Below are positions 8,128 to 18,931 of a stretch of 64,000 bases of DNA, one piece after another; the stretch's first letter is position 1; each line of letters starts with the position of its first letter. The position numbers and the translations under genes were made by a program. Source of the stretch: Candidatus Kinetoplastibacterium galatii TCC219 (GTDB taxonomy: Bacteria; Pseudomonadota; Gammaproteobacteria; Burkholderiales; Burkholderiaceae_B); NCBI RefSeq assembly GCF_000340905.1, contig NC_020284.1, positions 434,001 to 498,000 on the forward strand, in the 5' to 3' direction. Under the pieces are notes generated by a model that was given only the letters and a program-made list of their open reading frames with translations, ran no database searches and was not told the DNA's origin.

Positions 8128-10836
8128 TTAATGTGCTTGAGACCAATTCTTATCAATACCAATCTCTATTACTAGTGGTACGCTAAAGCTAACTATATCA
8201 CACATCAAAGAAGGTAAGACTTCTTTTAGTTTTAGGATTTCAGTATCGTGAGCTTCAAATATTAATTCATCATGAACCTGCATCACGATCTTGGTTTTCA
8301 TATTATTTTGTAATAGCCAATTATGAACAGATACCATGGCCATTTTCATAATATCTGCTGCTGCACCTTGAATAGGAGCATTTATAGCGGCTCGTTCGGA
8401 TGATTGACGATCATGTATCGAAGAGTTAGATATTTCTGGAATGTATATTCTACGACCAAATATTGTTTCAACAAATCCATATTTTTTTGCTTTTTTACAT
8501 ATATCATCCATGTAATTTGCTACAAGTGGGTAACGGAAAAAATATTGATCGATATACTGTTTTGCATTATTTCTACTTATCTTTAGAGCTGTCGATAAGC
8601 CAAAAACCCCCATCCCGTAAAGCAAACCAAAATTTATTGCTTTCGCTGCCCTACGTTGCTCTTGAGTAATATTACATACTTCTGTATTAAAAATCTCAGA
8701 AGCTGTCACAGAATGCACATCTTGTCCTTCTAAAAAAGCAATCTTCAGGTTGTTATCGCCAGAAACATGAGCCATAACTCTTAGCTCTATCTGTGAATAA
8801 TCAGCAGATACTAATGAATACCCTTCTCTGGATATAAAAGCTTGTCTTATCATCTTGCCTAATTCTGTACGAACAGGTATATTTTGCAAATTAGGATCTG
8901 AGGATGATAATCTACCAGTAACTACTCCTATCTGTGAATATGTAGTATGTAATCTACCTGTGTTGATGTTAACCATACTAGGTAATTTATCAGTATAAGT
9001 GGATTTTAATTTAGTTAAGGATCTATAATCAAGAAGTATATTTGGCAATAGAAAATCATTAGATAATTTCTTTAATACTGATTCATCAGTAGATGGGATA
9101 CCTGCAGATGTTTTTTTAACAATAGGATATTTCATTAAATCAAATAAAATATTACCCAACTGTTTCGGAGAATTTATATTAAATTTCTTACCAACTATTT
9201 TATATATCTCTAGTTCCAAGTTTGAAATTTTATCAGATATATTAATACCATGTTCTCTAAGCTTATTTGAATCTATAGCTACTCCATTTATTTCAATAGC
9301 ACTAAGAACAGTTGATACTTTCATTTCTAAATCATAAATTAGATTTAAACTAGATTCTTTTGATAGTAATTTAGAAAAAACACTATATAACTCCATTATA
9401 ATTAAAGAGTTTTTAGCAGAAAAATTAGCAGCATCTATAATGCTAAAATTAGTGAAATCATCGCAATCTATACATTTTCCATATAATTCTTTATATGAGA
9501 TATGTTTTTCTTGCAAGAATTTCTCTGATAACTTATCTATAGATACATTATTATGTGAGTTAATGACGTATGCTTGTAACATAACATCATCTGTTACTCC
9601 TTTTAGCTCAATACCTTCATTATATAGAACATGGAAACAACTTTTAGCATTATGTACTATCTTCTGTTTAGTAGAATCTTCTAGCCATGGTTTAAGTAAA
9701 GATAATACATAGTTCTTTTGTAAGTATTTGACCGATGATTTATGATTTATCATCGGAATATAAAATAATTTTTTATTTAGAAAACAAGAAATAGAAACTA
9801 ATTTTGATAGCATAGCTTTTGTTGAAGTAAAGATAAAATCAACAGCAACTGTTTCAGAATTATTTAAATTCCACAAAAATAATTCTAAAGAATTCACGCT
9901 ATCAACAATCTCAATATTTCTTAATGAATAATCCATAGATGATATTTCTACGTTAATACTAGCGCTATTAGAATGCTCTTTCTTTATATCATCTAACCAT
10001 GAACTAAATTCGAATCTAGCATAAAGATCTATTAATATATTATTATTTACAGATTTTATTAAAAAATCTTCTTCTGAGTTTACATCTGGAGCTAAATTAC
10101 AGTCACATTTTACTGTTAATAATTTCCTTGTTATTTCAAATTTATCTATTGAATTACGTAAATTATAGCCTACCAATCCATGTATCTCGTTAATATTCAA
10201 TATAATATTATTTAAAGATCCATATTTATTCAAAAGCTTTACAGCAGTTTTAGGTCCGATATTTTTAACACCTGGCACATTATCTACAGAATCACCAATT
10301 AACATAAGATAATCTACAATTAGATGAGGAGGAACACCAAATTTCCTTATTACCCCATTTTCATCTAAAATTTCATTATTCATGGTATTAACTATAGATA
10401 CCCGATTATTAACTAACTGTGATAAATCTTTATCACCAGATGATATCATAATGTCAAAGTTGGATATTTTTAAGACTTTTGTGGCTATAGATCCAATAAT
10501 ATCATCTGCTTCAAACTTATTTGAATAATAAATAGGCAACCCTAGGGCTTCTATTATTTTATAAATATGCTTTGTTTGTCTAACTAAATCTTCAGGCATA
10601 GATACACGATTTGCCTTATAAGAAGGGAATATATCTTTTCTAAAAGTTTGTTCTGAAGAATCAAAAACACAAGCAATATAATTTGTCTTATGATCAGAAA
10701 TTAGTTTACGAACCATATTAGTAACACCATATATAGCTCCTGTAGGCTCGCCCATTGAGTTACGCAAATCAGGCATGGCATAAAAAGCACGATACAAGTA
10801 ACTAGAACCGTCTAATAATAATAGCTTTTCAGACAT
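8128..10836 (-). CDS. polA: DNA polymerase I (proofreading site apparently degenerate)
   Basis: A 902-residue PolA for Okazaki-fragment processing and repair. The 5'-nuclease domain is intact (LLLDGSSYLYRAFYAMPD at the N-terminus; EADDIIGS; SGDKDLSQLV; IGDSVDNVPG). The polymerase domain has motif A SADYSQIELRVMAHVSGD, O-helix RRAAKAINFGLLYGMG and motif C VMQVHDELIFEA. The central 3'-5' exonuclease domain has lost residues needed for proofreading: the DxE motif reads VDFIF (Asp333 kept, Glu replaced by Ile335) and the YxxxD motif reads FSAKN (Phe472, Asn476). The domain is retained in length, so the loss is by substitution. Confidence 0.97.
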   Translation of the reverse strand: MSEKLLLLDGSSYLYRAFYAMPDLRNSMGEPTGAIYGVTNMVRKLISDHKTNYIACVFDSSEQTFRKDIFPSYKANRVSMPEDLVRQTKHIYKIIEALGLPIYYSNKFEADDIIGSIATKVLKISNFDIMISSGDKDLSQLVNNRVSIVNTMNNEILDENGVIRKFGVPPHLIVDYLMLIGDSVDNVPGVKNIGPKTAVKLLNKYGSLNNIILNINEIHGLVGYNLRNSIDKFEITRKLLTVKCDCNLAPDVNSEEDFLIKSVNNNILIDLYARFEFSSWLDDIKKEHSNSASINVEISSMDYSLRNIEIVDSVNSLELFLWNLNNSETVAVDFIFTSTKAMLSKLVSISCFLNKKLFYIPMINHKSSVKYLQKNYVLSLLKPWLEDSTKQKIVHNAKSCFHVLYNEGIELKGVTDDVMLQAYVINSHNNVSIDKLSEKFLQEKHISYKELYGKCIDCDDFTNFSIIDAANFSAKNSLIIMELYSVFSKLLSKESSLNLIYDLEMKVSTVLSAIEINGVAIDSNKLREHGINISDKISNLELEIYKIVGKKFNINSPKQLGNILFDLMKYPIVKKTSAGIPSTDESVLKKLSNDFLLPNILLDYRSLTKLKSTYTDKLPSMVNINTGRLHTTYSQIGVVTGRLSSSDPNLQNIPVRTELGKMIRQAFISREGYSLVSADYSQIELRVMAHVSGDNNLKIAFLEGQDVHSVTASEIFNTEVCNITQEQRRAAKAINFGLLYGMGVFGLSTALKISRNNAKQYIDQYFFRYPLVANYMDDICKKAKKYGFVETIFGRRIYIPEISNSSIHDRQSSERAAINAPIQGAAADIMKMAMVSVHNWLLQNNMKTKIVMQVHDELIFEAHDTEILKLKEVLPSLMCDIVSFSVPLVIEIGIDKNWSQAH

Positions 10837-10882
10837 AATTTACAAATTAGGTATTTAATAACAATTGATAAAAGAATAATGT

Positions 10883-12706
10883 TTAACTATTACGCTCACG
10901 ACTAGCCTTGCGTCTCTCATGTTCCTGTAAATAACGTTTTCTTAATCTAATAGACTTTGGTGTAATTTCAACTAATTCATCATCCTCTATAAACTCAATA
11001 GCATATTCTAGAGACAACTGAACTGGAGGTATTAAACGTATAGCCTCATCTGTTCCAGAAGCACGTATATTTGTTAACTGTTTTTCTTTAGTAGGATTAA
11101 CTACTAGATCATTATCTCTGCTATGTATTCCAACTATCATTCCTTCATATAATACATCACCAGGATTGACGAACATTCTTCCTCGATCCTGTAATTTCCA
11201 TAAAGCATAAGCCACAGCAGTACCAGGATATTGACTAATTAAGACACCGTTACGTCTACCACAGTTAGAAACATCATTAACCGGAGCATATTCTCGAAAA
11301 ACATGGCTCATTATGCCATTACCACGAGTTAGTGTCATAAAATCATTCTGGAATCCAATTAGTGAACGCGCTGATATTATATATTCTAATCTGGTCTTCC
11401 CTAATCCATCAGGCAACATGTTTTGTAAATTACCCTTACGTCGACCTAATTCTTCCATAACACTACCTTGGTAAATGTCATCAACATATATTGTCAAATC
11501 TTCATAAGGCTCATTTTTTACGCCATCAATATCTTTATAAACTACATTTGGTCTGGAAACGGCAAGCTCATAACCTTCTCTACGCATTGTCTCTAGTAGA
11601 ATAGTGAGATGCAGTTCACCTCTACCCGAAACCTCAAATACAGTATCATCATCTGTCGTAGAAACGCGTAACGCAACATTAGATTTTAGCTCTAATGATA
11701 GACGATCAAATATCTGTCGACTAGTTACAAATTTACCTTCTTTCCCAGCTAAGGGAGAAGTGTTAACCATGAAATTCATTGTTAAAGTAGGTTCATCAAT
11801 ATGTAACACTGGTAATGCTTCTACGTGATTAATATCAGTCAAGGTAGTGCCAATCGCTATATTCTCAATTCCATTTATAAGAACAATATCACCAGCCTCT
11901 GCTTTGTCTACAGAAATTCTCTCAAGTCCTGAAAATTTTAATATTTGATTGACACGAGATTTTTCAGGTATTCCATCATGCCCTAGCTTCATAACAACAT
12001 CCATGCCTGGATATAAAATACCACGATTTATCTTTCCTATTCCAATCTTGCCGACATAAGAACTATAATCTATAGAAGCTATCTGCATCTGGAATGGGCC
12101 GTCAGAGGAATTATTATGTTCAGGCACATACTTTAAAATTGCATTAAACAATGCACTCATATCACCCGATCTAACATCAGGTGTGTCACCAGAATAACCT
12201 GATAATCCAGAAGCATATACTATTGGAAAATCTAACTGTTCTTCTGTAGCTCCTAAGCGATCAAATAAGTCAAATACTTCGTTAATAACAAAATCTTGAC
12301 GAGCTCCAGGCCTATCTATTTTGTTGACAACAACAATTGGTTTCAAGTTTAAAGCCAAGGCTTTTCTAGTAACGAATACTGTTTGTGGCATAGGACCTTC
12401 TACGGCATCCACAAGTAATAAAACACCATCTACCATGGATAAAACACGTTCAACTTCACCACCAAAATCGGCATGTCCAGGAGTATCTATAATATTTATG
12501 TGTACACCTTGATATTCTACTGCACAATTTTTAGACAAAATGGTTATACCTCTTTCTTTTTCCAAAGCATTAGAGTCCATAACACGTTTAACGATATTTT
12601 GATTTTTTCTAAAAATACCAGATTGCTTTAATAATTGATCAACTAATGTAGTTTTACCGTGATCAACGTGTGCTATTATGGCTACATTGCGTAAAGCACG
12701 AGTCAT
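10883..12706 (-). CDS. typA: Ribosome-associated GTPase TypA/BipA
   Basis: A 607-residue translational GTPase that binds the 70S/30S ribosome and supports assembly and stress adaptation. G motifs are clear: [15 protein letters not shown] near residue 10, [16 protein letters not shown] near residue 75 and [11 protein letters not shown] near residue 126. EF-G-like domains III and V and the BipA-specific C-terminal domain follow ([18 protein letters not shown]). It is the last gene of the rimP-nusA-infB-rbfA-truB-typA run, 27 bases after truB. Confidence 0.97.
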   Translation of the reverse strand: MTRALRNVAIIAHVDHGKTTLVDQLLKQSGIFRKNQNIVKRVMDSNALEKERGITILSKNCAVEYQGVHINIIDTPGHADFGGEVERVLSMVDGVLLLVDAVEGPMPQTVFVTRKALALNLKPIVVVNKIDRPGARQDFVINEVFDLFDRLGATEEQLDFPIVYASGLSGYSGDTPDVRSGDMSALFNAILKYVPEHNNSSDGPFQMQIASIDYSSYVGKIGIGKINRGILYPGMDVVMKLGHDGIPEKSRVNQILKFSGLERISVDKAEAGDIVLINGIENIAIGTTLTDINHVEALPVLHIDEPTLTMNFMVNTSPLAGKEGKFVTSRQIFDRLSLELKSNVALRVSTTDDDTVFEVSGRGELHLTILLETMRREGYELAVSRPNVVYKDIDGVKNEPYEDLTIYVDDIYQGSVMEELGRRKGNLQNMLPDGLGKTRLEYIISARSLIGFQNDFMTLTRGNGIMSHVFREYAPVNDVSNCGRRNGVLISQYPGTAVAYALWKLQDRGRMFVNPGDVLYEGMIVGIHSRDNDLVVNPTKEKQLTNIRASGTDEAIRLIPPVQLSLEYAIEFIEDDELVEITPKSIRLRKRYLQEHERRKASRERNS

Positions 12707-12733
12707 ATGTAATCCTTAAAAATATTTATATTG

Positions 12734-13447
12734 TTAAATGAAATCTTTATATATCTCTTCATTGCATAACAACTCATCAAGAGATTTTGATCTGTTGAAT
12801 AAATTTTCCAGAGTGATCGAATTTTCTAAGAGAAATGGACCAACTCTTGTTCTTCTTAATTTTATTAAATGCGCAAAACAACCAAGCTTTCTTCCTATAT
12901 CTTGAGCGAGTGTTCTAACATAAGTACCTTTACTACATGAAAGTTCTATCTCAAAAATATCATCAGTAGAATTAATCAAATTAATATTATATATCGTGAC
13001 TTTCCTTGAGTCTCTATATACATCTACACCAGTGCGCGCATATTTATACAAAGGAATACCATTAAATTTTATGGCTGAATACATCGGCGGCACTTGATCT
13101 ATCTCTCCTATAAAAGAAATAAGCGCTTTTTCTATAGATGAAGCATCAATAAATTTAAAATCAGAAGATTTTTTTATTACCTTGCCAGTTAAGTCACCAG
13201 TATCTGTTTCTTCTCCTAGTTTTATAGTAGCAATATATGATTTAGAAGCATTAAGGAAAATATTAGATTTTTTTGTTGCTTTACCAAAACAGCAAACTAA
13301 AAGTCCAGTAGCAAAAGGATCAAGAGTTCCAGTGTGACCTGCTTTTTTTATATTTAAAAAACGCCTTACTTTTTGTAAGGCTAAATTACTCGTAATACCT
13401 GCAGGTTTATCTAATAAGAAAAAACCATCAAGTTGATACAGATCCAT
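12734..13447 (-). CDS. truB: tRNA pseudouridine(55) synthase TruB
   Basis: A 237-residue TruB that makes pseudouridine 55 in the T-loop of tRNAs. It shows the conserved beginning GFFLLDKPAGITSN, the catalytic motif HTGTLDPFATGLLV with the essential Asp near residue 42, and CSKGTYVRTLAQDIG near residue 167. It is shorter than many homologues because the C-terminal PUA-like part is reduced. It follows rbfA by 4 bases in the translation operon. Confidence 0.95.
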   Translation of the reverse strand: MDLYQLDGFFLLDKPAGITSNLALQKVRRFLNIKKAGHTGTLDPFATGLLVCCFGKATKKSNIFLNASKSYIATIKLGEETDTGDLTGKVIKKSSDFKFIDASSIEKALISFIGEIDQVPPMYSAIKFNGIPLYKYARTGVDVYRDSRKVTIYNINLINSTDDIFEIELSCSKGTYVRTLAQDIGRKLGCFAHLIKLRRTRVGPFLLENSITLENLFNRSKSLDELLCNEEIYKDFI

Positions 13448-13451
13448 AAAT

Positions 13452-13820
13452 CTAATTGATAAATTGATTATCAGAGGAATTAGCTTGTTTAATTAAATCT
13501 AACAACTTATCCGTCTCATAAAATTGACTATCATATAAAAACTGTATATTAGGAACAGTATGAATCTTTAATATTTTATATAGACAAGAATGCAGCCATC
13601 CAGATTTTTTATTAAGAAAACACTCTACTTCAAAATGATCTAAACCAAATACTGTAAAATACACTTTTGCATGCGCATAATCTACAGATAATTCTACCCT
13701 GGATATAGTACACACACCAACTTGATTTAAACTATAGGTTTTCCTTATGATCTCAGACAAATCTTTTTGAATTTGTTTTGCAATTCGAATGTTACGATTA
13801 GATGTAGAATTATTTTTCAT
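13452..13820 (-). CDS. rbfA: Ribosome-binding factor A
   Basis: A 122-residue KH-type protein that binds the immature 30S subunit near helix 1 of 16S rRNA. Recognisable features are the beginning RNIRIAKQIQKDLSEIIRK and the stretch VSRVELSVDYAHAKVYFTVFG-like segment (here ISRVELSVDYAHAKVYFTV). It lies between infB and truB with spacings of 19 and 4 bases, the usual RbfA position, which supports the identification. Confidence 0.92.
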   Translation of the reverse strand: MKNNSTSNRNIRIAKQIQKDLSEIIRKTYSLNQVGVCTISRVELSVDYAHAKVYFTVFGLDHFEVECFLNKKSGWLHSCLYKILKIHTVPNIQFLYDSQFYETDKLLDLIKQANSSDNQFIN

Positions 13821-13839
13821 AGTCTGTTACGAATAGAAA

Positions 13840-16686
13840 TTACATTGTTCTTGCAATTTCTTTAACTTCAAATACCTCTAGTTGATCATTGTTCATAATA
13901 TCTGAATAGCCCTTCAGGGTGATACCACAATCAAAACCTGATCTGACTTCTTTGACATCGTCCTTAAATCTTTTTAAGGATTCTATTTGTCCTGTCCAAG
14001 TAACTACATTATTTCTGATTAAGCGTATTCTAGAATCTTTCTTTACTATGCCATCAAGAACCATACAACCAGCTACTTTACCTATTTTAGATATGCTATA
14101 TACTTCACGAATTTCTACTAAACCAATTATTTCTTCCCTTTTCTCTGGAATCAACATTCCAGACATGGCTTGTTTTATATCATTAATAGCGTCATATATT
14201 ATGCTGTAGTAACGTATACTAATATTGTTTAATTCCGCATTCTTTTTTGCTATAGAATCAGCACGGACATTAAAACCTATTATTACAGCATTAGAAGCTA
14301 TAGCTAAATTAATATCATTATCAGAAATACCACCAACTGCTGCATGTACTATCTTCACACAAATCTCATTATTAGATAGCTTTAGTAGAGAAGAAGCTAT
14401 AGCTTCTTGAGATCCCTGAACATCAGATTTAATAATTATAGATAAAGCCTGGACCGAACTATCAGTAATATTATCAAAGATAGATTCTAATTTATCTGCC
14501 TGCTTGCGTGCTAACTTAGAGTCTCGGAATTTACCTTGTCTAAAAAGAGCTATTTCTCTAGCTTTACGTTCATCTGATAAAACAACTAGAAAATCAGCAG
14601 CTGAGGGAACATCCGTAAGTCCATGTATCTCAACCGGTATCGAAGGCCCTGCTTTTTCTATAGAAAATCCATTTTCATCTAGCATAGATCGAACACGACC
14701 AAAAGTTGCTCCTACTAAAATAACATCACCTTTCTTTAATGTTCCATTTTGAACAAGCACAGTTGCAACTGGTCCACGTCCTTTATCTAAACTAGCTTCT
14801 ATTACAATTCCTTTCGCATTAGTATCTACTTGAGCTTTTAGTTCGAGAACTTCTGATTGGAGAATGATATTTTCTAGAAGAATATCTACACCTTCGCCTG
14901 TTTTTGCTGACACTGGTATAAAAGGAACACTGCCACCATATTCTTCCGGGATAATCTCTTCAGCAATTAACTCTTGCTTAACCTTATCTAAATTAGCAGA
15001 AGGTTTGTCAGCTTTAGTTAAAGCCACTATGACAGGCACATTAGCTACCTTCACATGATTTATAGCCTCACGGGTTTGAGGCATAACGCCATCATCAGCA
15101 GCAACTACTAAAACCACAATATCTGTCAATTTGGCACCACGAGCACGCATAGCTGCAAAAGCTTCATGACCAGGGGTGTCTAAAAAAGTAATGGAACCAA
15201 TATCAGTCTTAACGTTATAAGCTCCTATATGCTGTGTGATGCCACCAGCTTCACTATTAGTAACTTTTGTTCTTCTTATATAGTCTAACAAAGATGTCTT
15301 GCCATGATCAACGTGTCCCATAACAGTAACAACAGGTGCTCTGTGCATACTATCAGCATTAGATATTGATGAAGTGTCCAAAAAAATTTCTGGATCATCT
15401 ATCTTAGCAGCTATTGCTGTATGTCCGAATTCCTCAACTACAATCATCGCTGTTTCTTGATCCAAGACTTGGTTAATTGTAACCATTTGTCCTAATTTCA
15501 TTAGGTTTTTGATAACCTCACCAGCTTTTATTGACATTTTATGAGCCAATTCAGCTACGCTTATAGTTTCTGGGACATTAATTATACGAGAAATAAATTC
15601 CTGTGATTGATTAATAACATTGTTTTTATTGCTGTTTTGCGTAGAACGAGAAGATTTTCCTCCATTTATCTTAGAGGACTTTACTCCAACAACTCGCCAT
15701 TCTTCAGAATCTCCATGCACACCAGATTTCCTATCTCTTTCAAGAGACTTCTTACGGTGATTCTCATCGCTCCAGCTAGAGGAAATATCAGAAGATTTAG
15801 ATGTCTTTTTTAAAGGAGTAGAAGATTTAGATTCTTTTTTATTAGTTAAATTTTTCTTACTAGTTGATCTAGTATTAGAAAAATTATCTGAAACAGAATC
15901 ATTTGAGCGCAATACCTTGCGAGGACGAGTCAACATCTCACGTAATGCAGCAGCTTCATTCTCCACAACCTTCCTAGCTTCATCTTTATTAGTATTATCT
16001 AATGATTTTTCATTCTTGGGTTTAATGTTATTAGTTTGTGAAGAAGAACGACGAAAATTTGTTTCGTTTTTAGAATTTTTCATAATTTGAGATCTAGAAA
16101 TAAGTGTCGATTTGTCTGACTCTTTATTAGAATTTTGTGCTTTACTTTCTATTGTTGATGATATATCGCTTATATGACTACTGGTGGCATTTATATCATC
16201 TTTTATTAAATTAACTGTAGTTTCATTATTTTGATTAATGATGGCACTTTTTCCATTGGAAGTGCTATCTAACTCATCAAGAATATTTAAATTAGACGAT
16301 CTAACAGTATTATCATATTTTAAGTCTTTCGTTGATTGAAGTTTTACAGAACCATTATTAATTTCATCAGATTGATTTTTAGATGAATCTTTCTTTATAA
16401 AAGTACGTTTTTTTAAAACTTCAACCTGGATTGTCCTTGACCTGCCTTTGGCATCTGCTTGATAAATTTCGGTAGTTTTTCTTTTCGTTAAAACAATTTT
16501 TTGATCTTTTTTATTGCCTTCACCGTTAGCACGACGTAAAGATCCTAATAACTTTAACTTGTCGCTATCTGTGACAAAATCTTTTATTGTTTTAACATTT
16601 ACTCCAGCTGATTTTAGCTGATCTAATAAAATATCAGAAGGCATGTTAAGCTCAACAGCAAACTGAGCTACGGTAACACTCGACAT
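13840..16686 (-). CDS. infB: Translation initiation factor IF-2
   Basis: A 948-residue IF-2 that delivers fMet-tRNA to the 30S subunit. The N-terminal IF2_N domain ([20 protein letters not shown]) is followed by a long Ser/Lys/Asn-rich linker (about residues 70-370) and a second IF2_N-like segment ([20 protein letters not shown]). The G domain starts near residue 450 with [18 protein letters not shown] and [17 protein letters not shown]; domains II-IV are complete to the C-terminus. The G4 motif reads TKADKP (Thr557) where IF-2 normally has NKxDKP. It lies 75 bases after nusA. Confidence 0.97.
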   Translation of the reverse strand: MSSVTVAQFAVELNMPSDILLDQLKSAGVNVKTIKDFVTDSDKLKLLGSLRRANGEGNKKDQKIVLTKRKTTEIYQADAKGRSRTIQVEVLKKRTFIKKDSSKNQSDEINNGSVKLQSTKDLKYDNTVRSSNLNILDELDSTSNGKSAIINQNNETTVNLIKDDINATSSHISDISSTIESKAQNSNKESDKSTLISRSQIMKNSKNETNFRRSSSQTNNIKPKNEKSLDNTNKDEARKVVENEAAALREMLTRPRKVLRSNDSVSDNFSNTRSTSKKNLTNKKESKSSTPLKKTSKSSDISSSWSDENHRKKSLERDRKSGVHGDSEEWRVVGVKSSKINGGKSSRSTQNSNKNNVINQSQEFISRIINVPETISVAELAHKMSIKAGEVIKNLMKLGQMVTINQVLDQETAMIVVEEFGHTAIAAKIDDPEIFLDTSSISNADSMHRAPVVTVMGHVDHGKTSLLDYIRRTKVTNSEAGGITQHIGAYNVKTDIGSITFLDTPGHEAFAAMRARGAKLTDIVVLVVAADDGVMPQTREAINHVKVANVPVIVALTKADKPSANLDKVKQELIAEEIIPEEYGGSVPFIPVSAKTGEGVDILLENIILQSEVLELKAQVDTNAKGIVIEASLDKGRGPVATVLVQNGTLKKGDVILVGATFGRVRSMLDENGFSIEKAGPSIPVEIHGLTDVPSAADFLVVLSDERKAREIALFRQGKFRDSKLARKQADKLESIFDNITDSSVQALSIIIKSDVQGSQEAIASSLLKLSNNEICVKIVHAAVGGISDNDINLAIASNAVIIGFNVRADSIAKKNAELNNISIRYYSIIYDAINDIKQAMSGMLIPEKREEIIGLVEIREVYSISKIGKVAGCMVLDGIVKKDSRIRLIRNNVVTWTGQIESLKRFKDDVKEVRSGFDCGITLKGYSDIMNNDQLEVFEVKEIARTM

Positions 16687-16761
16687 TAAGATTTCTTCCC
16701 CATATAGAGACTAACTAACAGTTACAAAACAATAAAATTAAATTATTGTTAACTTACCACA

Positions 16762-18234
16762 TTACTCAAACCAGTGCGCTCGAGCTGAGACTATAATACT
16801 AGCTGCTTCATCCTCGCTCAATCCTGATATTTCAGATAACTCCACAGCATCTAACTCAGCCAGATCATTTTTTGTAAAAATTTTTCTATCTGCTAACTTT
16901 AGAACTATCTCCTTACTAATCCCACTAATATCAAGCAGTTCATTCTCCACTTCAATATTTTCTTCTTTAACAATGGCATCGGTTAATAGAGAATTTCTTG
17001 CCTTTGATCGTAAATCATTAACTATATCCTCATCAAACCCATCTATATCTAACAACTCTTGTATTGGTATATACGCAATCTCTTCGATTCCAGTAAAACC
17101 CTCATCTATTAATTTATTTACAATCAATTCATCTGCTTCTAATTTTTTAATAAAATCCTCATGTAAAGATCTTCTTTCCATTTGATGACGATTAATACTT
17201 TCCTCTGAAGTAATTATATTAATCTTCCATCCAGTCAAATCAGAAGCTAGCCTGACATTTTGTCCCTTTGCCCCTATTGCTTTAGATAAATTCTCATCGT
17301 CGACAACAACATCCATTGAGTGACTATCTTCATCTACTAATATAGAAATCACATTTGCTGGAGATAATGAACTAACAACAAACTGAGCAGGATCTTCAGA
17401 CCACAGAACTATATCTATCTGTTCACCACCTAATTCATTACGAACTGCTGTGACACGCAATCCCCTCATTCCAACACAAGTTCCTATTGGATCTATTCTT
17501 TTGTCGTAGGCAACTATAGCTATTTTTGCTCTTATTCCAGGATCACGAGCAGCAGCTTTTATTTCTAATAAACCTTGCTCAATCTCAGGAACTTCATTCT
17601 CGAATAAGTATTTAATAAAATCTGGAGAAGTTCTAGACAGAATTACTTGTTTACCTCGAGCGTTATGCTCTACTCTAAGGAATAAAGCTCTTACTCTATC
17701 ACCCATTCTTAAATTTTCTTTTGGTATCATTTCAGAACGAGGCAATCTGGCTTCAATTTTCCCTATGTCTATAATAGCATCACCTTTATCAATTCTTTTA
17801 ATTAGACCTGATAAAATCTTGTCATTTTTATCTAAAAAATCATTTAATATTTGCTCTTTTTCAGCATCACGAATTTTTTGCAAAATAGCTTGTTTAGCGG
17901 TTTGAGCACTAATTCTACCAAACTCCACAGGATCTAAAGGTTCTTCTATATAACCACCAACATCTATTCCTGAATCTATTTCTTTTGCTTCAGATAATAG
18001 TTCTTGCCTGTCAGGTTCTTGTAAACCATCTTCATCTGGAACGACTAACCATCTACGAAAACCTTCATATTTACCACTATTTCGATCTATTAGGACGCGT
18101 ATATCAGCATCTTCTTTAAATCTTTTTTTCATGGCAAACGATAATGCACTCTCTAGCGCCTCAAAAACGACATCACGAGAAACATTTTTTTCTCGCGCTA
18201 AGGCGTCAACTAACATAAGAATTTCACGACTCAT
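16762..18234 (-). CDS. nusA: Transcription termination/antitermination protein NusA
   Basis: A 490-residue NusA that binds RNA polymerase and modulates pausing, termination and antitermination. I place the start at the ATG beginning MSREILMLVDALAREKN because this ATG overlaps the rimP stop as ATGA and matches the family beginning; a 16-codon upstream extension is probably not translated. The order is N-terminal domain, S1 domain, KH1/KH2 (IGTCVGMRGLRVTAVRNEL; AIGAKGQNVRLASDLTGW) and two C-terminal helix-hairpin-helix acidic repeats after about residue 360. Confidence 0.97.
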   Translation of the reverse strand: MSREILMLVDALAREKNVSRDVVFEALESALSFAMKKRFKEDADIRVLIDRNSGKYEGFRRWLVVPDEDGLQEPDRQELLSEAKEIDSGIDVGGYIEEPLDPVEFGRISAQTAKQAILQKIRDAEKEQILNDFLDKNDKILSGLIKRIDKGDAIIDIGKIEARLPRSEMIPKENLRMGDRVRALFLRVEHNARGKQVILSRTSPDFIKYLFENEVPEIEQGLLEIKAAARDPGIRAKIAIVAYDKRIDPIGTCVGMRGLRVTAVRNELGGEQIDIVLWSEDPAQFVVSSLSPANVISILVDEDSHSMDVVVDDENLSKAIGAKGQNVRLASDLTGWKINIITSEESINRHQMERRSLHEDFIKKLEADELIVNKLIDEGFTGIEEIAYIPIQELLDIDGFDEDIVNDLRSKARNSLLTDAIVKEENIEVENELLDISGISKEIVLKLADRKIFTKNDLAELDAVELSEISGLSEDEAASIIVSARAHWFE

Positions 18235-18746
18235 TGCTTTCTGCCCTTGAAATCGAGAACTGGGTCCAATTTTGCATAACAAACATCATTAATATTAAAA
18301 TTGATTACCTTTAAATTATTTTTCTTTTCGTTATCATCAGATTCAATACTAAATACAGTATTGCTCGGATGTATAACACTATCATCAGTTAGTGATAAAG
18401 AATTTTGCATGCGAAGAATTCCGTGGAAAACCTTCTGTCCATCCAATGGATTGTTTAATTTTAAAACAATACGTTCTCCTGCAAAACGAATAAAATCAGA
18501 TTCCCTGCGCAAGGGACGATCTATACCAGGTGAACTAATTTCCAACTGTCTATAATCAATGTTTTCTGCAGCAAGTACACAAGATAGATGACGAGTCACA
18601 ATCTCACAATCATCTATACACACCCCACCAGTTTTATCAATAATGACACGCAAAACTCCTGACGGGAGTCTTTCGATATCAACAATCTCAATATCATTTG
18701 CAATTCCAAGCAAAGAATTTTTAATCAATGCAAATAAATCTACCAT
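18231..18746 (-). CDS. rimP: Ribosome maturation factor RimP
   Basis: A 171-residue RimP needed for maturation of the 30S subunit. The segment VLAAENIDYRQLEISSPGID with RPLRRESDFIRFAGE is the family core near residues 82-115. It is the first gene of the operon and its TGA overlaps the nusA ATG. An Asp/Asn/Lys-rich insertion near residue 140 fits the composition of this genome. Confidence 0.94.
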   Translation of the reverse strand: MVDLFALIKNSLLGIANDIEIVDIERLPSGVLRVIIDKTGGVCIDDCEIVTRHLSCVLAAENIDYRQLEISSPGIDRPLRRESDFIRFAGERIVLKLNNPLDGQKVFHGILRMQNSLSLTDDSVIHPSNTVFSIESDDNEKKNNLKVINFNINDVCYAKLDPVLDFKGRKQ

Positions 18747-18780
18747 ATACCATTATAAATACAAAAAATAAAGAGAAATA

Positions 18781-18798
18781 CCTTGTATAAAAACAAGG
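18781..18798 (-). terminator. Weak hairpin between rluB and rimP
   Basis: CCTTGT and ACAAGG form a 6-bp stem around a 6-base loop. On the minus strand it is followed by TATTTCTCTTTATTTTTT, so it may be a weak terminator for rluB. The stem is short and the U-rich stretch interrupted. Confidence 0.3.
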
Positions 18799-18931
18799 AT
18801 TCAAAATCTAACTATACTATAGTACATTATCAATTAGAGACTAATGAGTCCATATAATACATAATCATAGCTAATTTTTAATTTTAACAGACATTTCTAA
18901 AAATTAATACAGAAATAACCATTTTAATGAG

